Assembly: GCA_016283605.1 (NCBI GenBank) | Contig: JAEENF010000162.1 | Span: 1-17,242, forward strand | DNA from: Prevotella sp. | GTDB lineage: Bacteria; Bacteroidota; Bacteroidia; Bacteroidales; Bacteroidaceae | DNA length: 17,242 bases | Direction of reading: 5' to 3' | Shown here: piece after piece, positions 14,095-17,242 of the stretch | Numbering within the stretch: position 1 is the first letter of the stretch | How the letters are laid out: every line of letters begins with the position of its first letter | Translations under genes and position numbers: made by a program | The notes under the pieces: generated by a model | What the model saw: the letters and a program-made list of their open reading frames with translations, nothing else | Told to the model about the DNA's origin: nothing | Databases searched by the model: none

Positions 14095-15135
14095 TTATTG
14101 GATACCGTCCTCACGGAGTTTCTTCTGCCATTTCCAGGCACTCTTCAAGACTTCTTCCGTAGGTGTCTCAGCCTTCCAACCTAAAACCTTATTGGCTTTG
14201 TCGACATTACCCCAGACCTGTTCGATGTCACCCTCGCGACGAGGTGCATATTTCCAGTTCACCTTGACACCAGTAGCTTTCTCGAAACCTTCTACCACCT
14301 CCAGAGTAGAGAGTCCCTTACCAGTACCAATGTTGAAGACCTCGACAGCGTCAGTCTCCGGGTTGTCAAGTACGCGCTCCATCGCCTTCACATGAGCCTT
14401 AGCAAGATCTACGACATAGATATAGTCGCGGATACAGGTCTTGTCAGGGGTGTTATAGTCATTACCGAATATCTTCAACTGCTCGCGGATGCCCATAGCC
14501 GTCTGCGTGACAAACGGAATAAGATTCATGGGAACGCCATTGGGCAATTCACCGATGAATGCTGAAGGATGGGCTCCGATGGGATTGAAATATCTCAGGA
14601 TGACACTCTTGATCGGTGCACCTGAGTGAATGTAGTCCTGGATGATCTCCTCGTTAATCTGCTTTGTATTGCCGTAAGGACTCATCGCTTTCTGGATAGG
14701 TGCATTCTCTGTCACAGGCAGGTTCTCCTGTGAGGGCTGGCCGTATACCGTACAACTCGATGAGAAGATGATACCCTTCACATCGTATTTGGGCATCAGC
14801 TCCAACAGGTTAATCAAACTCATCAGATTGTTACGGTAATAAAGCAAAGGCTTCTCTACGCTCTCACCCACGGCTTTCGAAGCGGCGAAGTGAATAATAC
14901 CCTCTATCTTCGGATACTTCTTGAATACCTGCTCTAAAGCCTCGAAATCACAACAGTCCACCTTCTCAAAAGCAGGACGGACACCTGTGATCTTTTCGAT
15001 ACCATTAATGACGTTCTCGTTTGAATTCGACAGGTTGTCGATGATGACAACTTCATAACCAGCCTCTTGAAGTTCCACCGTAGTATGACTTCCAATAAAG
15101 CCTGTACCACCAGTTACCAATATTGTCTGTTTCAT
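14095..15135 (-). CDS. galE: UDP-glucose 4-epimerase GalE
   Basis: GalE interconverts UDP-glucose and UDP-galactose with bound NAD, feeding both galactose catabolism and surface polysaccharide synthesis. With the ATG at 15135 it has 346 residues, standard for the family. The Rossmann motif is GGTGFIGSH (9-17), the catalytic triad lies in SSSCTVYG (S125-S127 region) and Y154 with K158 in SPYGNTK, and the C-terminal region contains the typical FNIGTGKGLSTLEV and RREGDIEQVW segments. The frame is open upstream to 15174, but the family start and the position of its promoter favour 15135. It stands alone rather than in a gal operon or a polysaccharide cluster, suggesting housekeeping use. Confidence 0.97.
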   Translation of the reverse strand: MKQTILVTGGTGFIGSHTTVELQEAGYEVVIIDNLSNSNENVINGIEKITGVRPAFEKVDCCDFEALEQVFKKYPKIEGIIHFAASKAVGESVEKPLLYYRNNLMSLINLLELMPKYDVKGIIFSSSCTVYGQPSQENLPVTENAPIQKAMSPYGNTKQINEEIIQDYIHSGAPIKSVILRYFNPIGAHPSAFIGELPNGVPMNLIPFVTQTAMGIREQLKIFGNDYNTPDKTCIRDYIYVVDLAKAHVKAMERVLDNPETDAVEVFNIGTGKGLSTLEVVEGFEKATGVKVNWKYAPRREGDIEQVWGNVDKANKVLGWKAETPTEEVLKSAWKWQKKLREDGIQ

Positions 15136-15171
15136 TCTTTTTGTTTTTATTCTATGATTTGCTTTCATCTG

Positions 15172-15203
15172 CAAAAGTACACATTATTTCCCGAATAATC
15201 AAA
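15172..15203 (-). promoter_or_regulatory. Promoter of galE
   Basis: On the minus strand TTTG (15203-15200) and TACTTTTG (15179-15172) are separated by 20 bp, a full Bacteroidota consensus promoter. The predicted leader before the ATG at 15135 is about 32 nt. The box lies inside the longer open frame, which supports the shorter GalE start. Confidence 0.8.
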
Positions 15204-15312
15204 TTTTTACGCAATAATCTTTGTTTTAAACTTACAAATAAGTTAATGAGTGTCAAAATAACAATCTTCGTTGAGAAAATGCTTGCATTCGTTGATAAAT
15301 TAAATTTAAGGA

Positions 15313-15344
15313 TTTGGAGGGAAAGAAAATCCTTCGTATCTTTG
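15313..15344 (+). promoter_or_regulatory. Promoter of the candidate small RNA
   Basis: TTTG (15313-15316) and TATCTTTG (15337-15344) are separated by exactly 20 bp, as good a match as the dnaN promoter. The expected start is near 15348-15350. The next plus-strand gene begins at 15462 and has its own -7 box, and a strong hairpin lies between. Confidence 0.75.
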
Positions 15345-15348
15345 CATC

Positions 15349-15416
15349 GTCAAAAGGTTAATAGATTGTTTTTTAATTTGGGGTTCGCAGTGATTGCGAG
15401 CCCTAAATTATTTTTT
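15349..15416 (+). ncRNA. Candidate small RNA or terminated leader, about 65 nt
   Basis: A full consensus promoter ends at 15344, and a 15-bp terminator-like hairpin with a T-run ends at about 15416. Together they define a transcript of about 65 nt with an unstructured 5' part (to 15374) and a 3' hairpin. It resembles no RNA family I recognise. It may be an independent sRNA, or a leader of the SpoU/TrmH methyltransferase transcript that usually terminates early. Short overlapping reading frames exist but look spurious. Confidence 0.5.
15375..15409 (+). terminator. Strong intrinsic terminator hairpin
   Basis: The arms 15375-15389 and 15395-15409 pair over 15 bp, with two G-U pairs and a 5-nt loop (GTGAT). 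The downstream side is T-rich, with TTTTTT at 15411-15416. It shares GCGAGCCC on its 3' arm with the hairpin at 14015-14040. Confidence 0.8.
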
Positions 15417-15431
15417 ATCGGATTTTTTTTG

Positions 15432-15439
15432 TAACTTTG
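15432..15439 (+). promoter_or_regulatory. -7 box of the SpoU/TrmH methyltransferase
   Basis: TAACTTTG is an exact TAnnTTTG box, 22 nt ahead of the ATG at 15462. No clear TTTG occurs at the -33 distance. Confidence 0.6.
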
Positions 15440-15461
15440 CACCCAAGAAACAGAATGCAGT

Positions 15462-16262
15462 ATGGCCATCATAGAAGTAACATCGTTAGAGCAACCAGGC
15501 ATCGAAGTCTTCAGCACCCTCACCGAGGCACAGTTGCGAATGGAACTGGAACCTGAGCGCGGACTCTTCATCGCTGAGAGTCCGAAGGTGATACGTGTGG
15601 CCCTAGATGCCGGATGGGAACCTACGGCCTTACTCTGCGAACGCAAGCATATCGAAGGCGATGCCCACGATATCGTCGAACGCATCTCTCCCCATGTACC
15701 TATTTATATTGGCGACCGTGATCTGCTACGGTCTCTGACAGGCTATACCTTGACGCGGGGCGTACTCTGTGCGATGCGACGGAAACCTGCACCACCAGTC
15801 AGCGAGGTGGTCAGCAACGCCCGACGGGTGGTCGTTATACAAGGTGTGACTGACACGACCAATATCGGTGCCATCTTCCGTTCTGCCGCTGCACTGGGCA
15901 TCGATGCCGTATTATTGACTCGCGACACCTGTGACCCACTGAACCGTCGGGCTGTACGAGTCTCCATGGGTTCTGTCTTCCTGCTCCCCTGGACGTGGCT
16001 CGACGCTCCGGCCATAACTCTTCATGACTACGGTTTCAAGACCATAGCAATGGCTCTCAGTGACCACTCTATCCCACTCGATGATCCCCAACTGTCTGCA
16101 GAACCTCGTCTGGCCATCATCATGGGAACGGAGGGTGACGGCCTGCCCCGACAGACGATTGTGGAATCCGACTATGTCGTCCGTATTCCAATGGCTCATG
16201 GTGTTGACTCTCTTAACGTGGCTGCTGCCGCTGCCGTTGCTTTCTGGCAACTGAGATTGTAA
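15462..16262 (+). CDS. SpoU/TrmH-family RNA 2'-O-methyltransferase
   Basis: This 266-residue protein is a SPOUT-class methyltransferase that uses S-adenosylmethionine to methylate ribose 2'-OH groups in rRNA or tRNA. The N-terminal part (to about residue 105, with ERGLFIAESPKVIRVAL) is the SpoU substrate-binding type domain. The three knot motifs are NIGAIFRSAAALG (134-146), IIMGTEGDGL (219-228) and RIPMAHGVDSLNVAAAAA (241-258). The target nucleotide cannot be told from sequence; RlmB-like and TrmH-like members look alike. It is preceded by its own -7 box and the candidate sRNA, and followed by a small lipoprotein 27 bp downstream, which may share its transcript. Confidence 0.92.
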   Translation: MAIIEVTSLEQPGIEVFSTLTEAQLRMELEPERGLFIAESPKVIRVALDAGWEPTALLCERKHIEGDAHDIVERISPHVPIYIGDRDLLRSLTGYTLTRGVLCAMRRKPAPPVSEVVSNARRVVVIQGVTDTTNIGAIFRSAAALGIDAVLLTRDTCDPLNRRAVRVSMGSVFLLPWTWLDAPAITLHDYGFKTIAMALSDHSIPLDDPQLSAEPRLAIIMGTEGDGLPRQTIVESDYVVRIPMAHGVDSLNVAAAAAVAFWQLRL

Positions 16263-16289
16263 TCAATTACTAACTTAACATATAAGACG

Positions 16290-16643
16290 ATGAAAATTAG
16301 AAACATTATTTTTTGCAGTGTGATGGCGTTGATGCTGGGTTCGTGTGCTACGAAACAAGGTGCCATCAGTCAGTTGGAAGACTTCTCTGTAGAGTTACGC
16401 GACCATAGTCGTTACTATGATGCCCAAGACTGGGAGAAGGCTGGCAAGAAGTTTGTGAAGATTCGCAAGACCATCAGTAAACACGAGTTCGACTACACCG
16501 CTGAGGAGAAGGCGAAGATTGGCCGTTTGGAGGGCGATTGTGCACGATATATGGCCAATGGGGCAAAGAACGGTTTCTTCGACAAACTCAACAGTATCGG
16601 TGCAGAGATCCAAGGCATCATTCAGGGGATTCTTGGAATTTAA
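16290..16643 (+). CDS. Small lipoprotein, possibly DUF6565-like
   Basis: This 117-residue protein has a lipoprotein signal peptide with lipobox LGSC and lipidation expected at C19. The next residues are ATKQ, with no acidic export signal, so a periplasm-facing location is more likely than the surface. The mature part is helical and charged, with a YDAQDWEKAGKKF motif near residues 43-55 and an EEKAKIGRLEG segment near 72-82, then a hydrophobic Gly/Ile-rich end (IQGIIQGILGI). The DWEKA and IGRLEG features recall the Bacteroidota DUF6565 family, a tentative match from memory. The function is unknown. No promoter is visible in the 27-bp gap to the methyltransferase, so co-transcription is likely. 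Confidence 0.75.
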   Translation: MKIRNIIFCSVMALMLGSCATKQGAISQLEDFSVELRDHSRYYDAQDWEKAGKKFVKIRKTISKHEFDYTAEEKAKIGRLEGDCARYMANGAKNGFFDKLNSIGAEIQGIIQGILGI

Positions 16644-16674
16644 ACTCACAGGGACAGCACACATAAGACCAAAC

Positions 16675-16701
16675 GCGGGAGTGCTTTTCAGGCACTCCCG
16701 C
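16675..16701. terminator. Hairpin between convergent genes
   Basis: GCGGGAGTGC (16675-16684) and GCACTCCCGC (16692-16701) form a perfect 10-bp GC-rich stem with a 7-nt loop. It lies between the lipoprotein stop (16643) and the convergent peptidase stop (16724). The T-tails are weak on both strands, so efficiency as an intrinsic terminator is uncertain. Confidence 0.7.
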
Positions 16702-16723
16702 TAATCTAATATGAGATTCTTGG

Positions 16724-17242
16724 TTATAATCCCCGATATTTCAGCAATCCTGAAGCGTCGGGTTTGTCCATACCCGTGAAGTCCTTGAACATCAGCATCT
16801 GTTCGCGTGTGTTTCCACGACTGAGGATCTTGTCACGGAACGCCTGTCCCGTTTCCGGCTTCAAGGCGCCCAACTTCTCGAAAATCTGAGCAACATTGAC
16901 AGCCAGCACCTCCGTCCACAGATAACTGTAATATCCTGCTGCATAGCCACCTCCCCAGACGTGGTTGAAATATGACGTCGAGTAACGCGGCGGTATCTGG
17001 TCGTTCAGTAGACCGATCTCACGCAGCGCACGAGGTTCGAAAGCAGGAGCCTCTTCAACCGAAGGAATCTCCTTCGACGAAAGATGATGCCAGGCCAGAT
17101 CCAGACAGGTGGCCGCGAGGTTCTCTCCAAGGGCATAGGCCGTCTGGAAGTTGATGGACTTCAGCATACGTTCCTTCAGGTCGGCAGGCATCGGCTCACC
17201 TGTCTCCGTATGACGGGCGTAGTGGTCGAAGATCTCCGGAAT
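16724..17242 (-). CDS. M3-family metallopeptidase, C-terminal part
   Basis: This is the 3' portion of a gene that runs off the right edge; the frame is open to 17242 without a start. The visible 172 residues match the C-terminus of Dcp-type (dipeptidyl carboxypeptidase) M3 zinc peptidases. The most telling part is HVWGGGYAAGYYSYLWTEVL, a glycine/tyrosine loop that lines the active site, followed by FRDKILSRGNTREQMLMF and the closing SGLLKYRGL. The zinc site HExxH lies upstream, outside the window, so activity cannot be judged. An internal Met at 17191 is not the start, since the family similarity continues past it. These enzymes trim peptides, often in the periplasm in Gram-negatives; location here cannot be seen. 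Confidence 0.92.
   Translation of the reverse strand: MPEIFDHYARHTETGEPMPADLKERMLKSINFQTAYALGENLAATCLDLAWHHLSSKEIPSVEEAPAFEPRALREIGLLNDQIPPRYSTSYFNHVWGGGYAAGYYSYLWTEVLAVNVAQIFEKLGALKPETGQAFRDKILSRGNTREQMLMFKDFTGMDKPDASGLLKYRGL

Larger units (their letters stand above)
15136..15461. other. 326-bp intergenic region with three promoters
   Basis: No plausible coding gene lies here. In order it holds the galE promoter (15172-15203, minus), a 16-bp dyad AACTTA-N4-TAAGTT (15229-15244), a direct repeat TTCGTTGA at 15267-15274 and 15288-15295 (period 21), a plus-strand promoter (15313-15344), a strong hairpin (15375-15409) and the methyltransferase -7 box (15432-15439). The dyad and direct repeat could be operators, but nothing identifies a regulator. 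Confidence 0.6.

Noticed and set aside
14083..14097. GAAC-N4-GTTC followed by TTTTT as an ispE terminator
   Set aside because: A 4-bp stem is too short to be convincing and it runs into the end of galE.
15123..15434. 103-codon plus-strand open frame between galE and the SpoU/TrmH gene
   Set aside because: It spans two promoters and a terminator hairpin, and the product is lysine/phenylalanine-rich translation of AT-rich intergenic DNA.

Overview
The window looks like a chromosomal segment of a Bacteroidales bacterium, most likely Prevotella or a close relative. The evidence is the set of Bacteroidota-specific families (DUF3127, DUF4835, DUF3298 lipoprotein, IspE and DnaB of Bacteroidota type), two lipoproteins with short lipoboxes, and repeated promoters of the Bacteroidota type (TTTG, 19-21 bp, TAnnTTTG) in place of the E. 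coli-like -35/-10. No phage, CRISPR, tRNA, rRNA or complete insertion sequence was seen. Most of the window is housekeeping DNA in tight, often overlapping operons.

Layout. Positions 1-608 carry no recognisable complete gene. They hold a large concentric symmetric repeat (148-303) and a strong promoter plus leader ending in ATG at 598 with no gene behind it. Next come a minus-strand pair, HAD phosphatase then MFS transporter (2460 to 609), and divergently a plus-strand operon of DUF3298 surface lipoprotein, rsmG and an MBL-fold hydrolase (2569-4627), closed by a hairpin shared with the convergent DUF3127 gene (5104-4691). dnaN (5271) diverges from DUF3127 and heads a compact run of dnaN, a DEDDh exonuclease, DUF4835, recN and a TPR protein with a degenerate protease domain (5271-11560). 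The first four genes overlap; the TPR gene follows after 39 bp that carry half of an inverted repeat.

dnaB (minus, 13068-11563) and ispE (plus, 13154-13987) diverge from an 85-bp promoter region in which ispE appears leaderless. galE is minus (15135-14095). Between galE and a SpoU/TrmH methyltransferase (15462-16262) lies a 326-bp gap with a promoter and terminator that together define a candidate ~65-nt small RNA. The window closes with a small lipoprotein and the C-terminal part of an M3 metallopeptidase that runs off the right edge.

Functionally, replication and repair dominate (dnaN, exonuclease, recN, dnaB, the OB-fold DUF3127), with rRNA modification (rsmG, SpoU/TrmH), isoprenoid synthesis (ispE), sugar-nucleotide metabolism (galE) and envelope proteins. 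I did not find a clear undescribed multi-gene system. The least explained items are the concentric repeat at 148-303, the orphan leader at 447-608, the candidate sRNA at 15349-15416 and the repeat-encoded signal peptide at 9905-9950.
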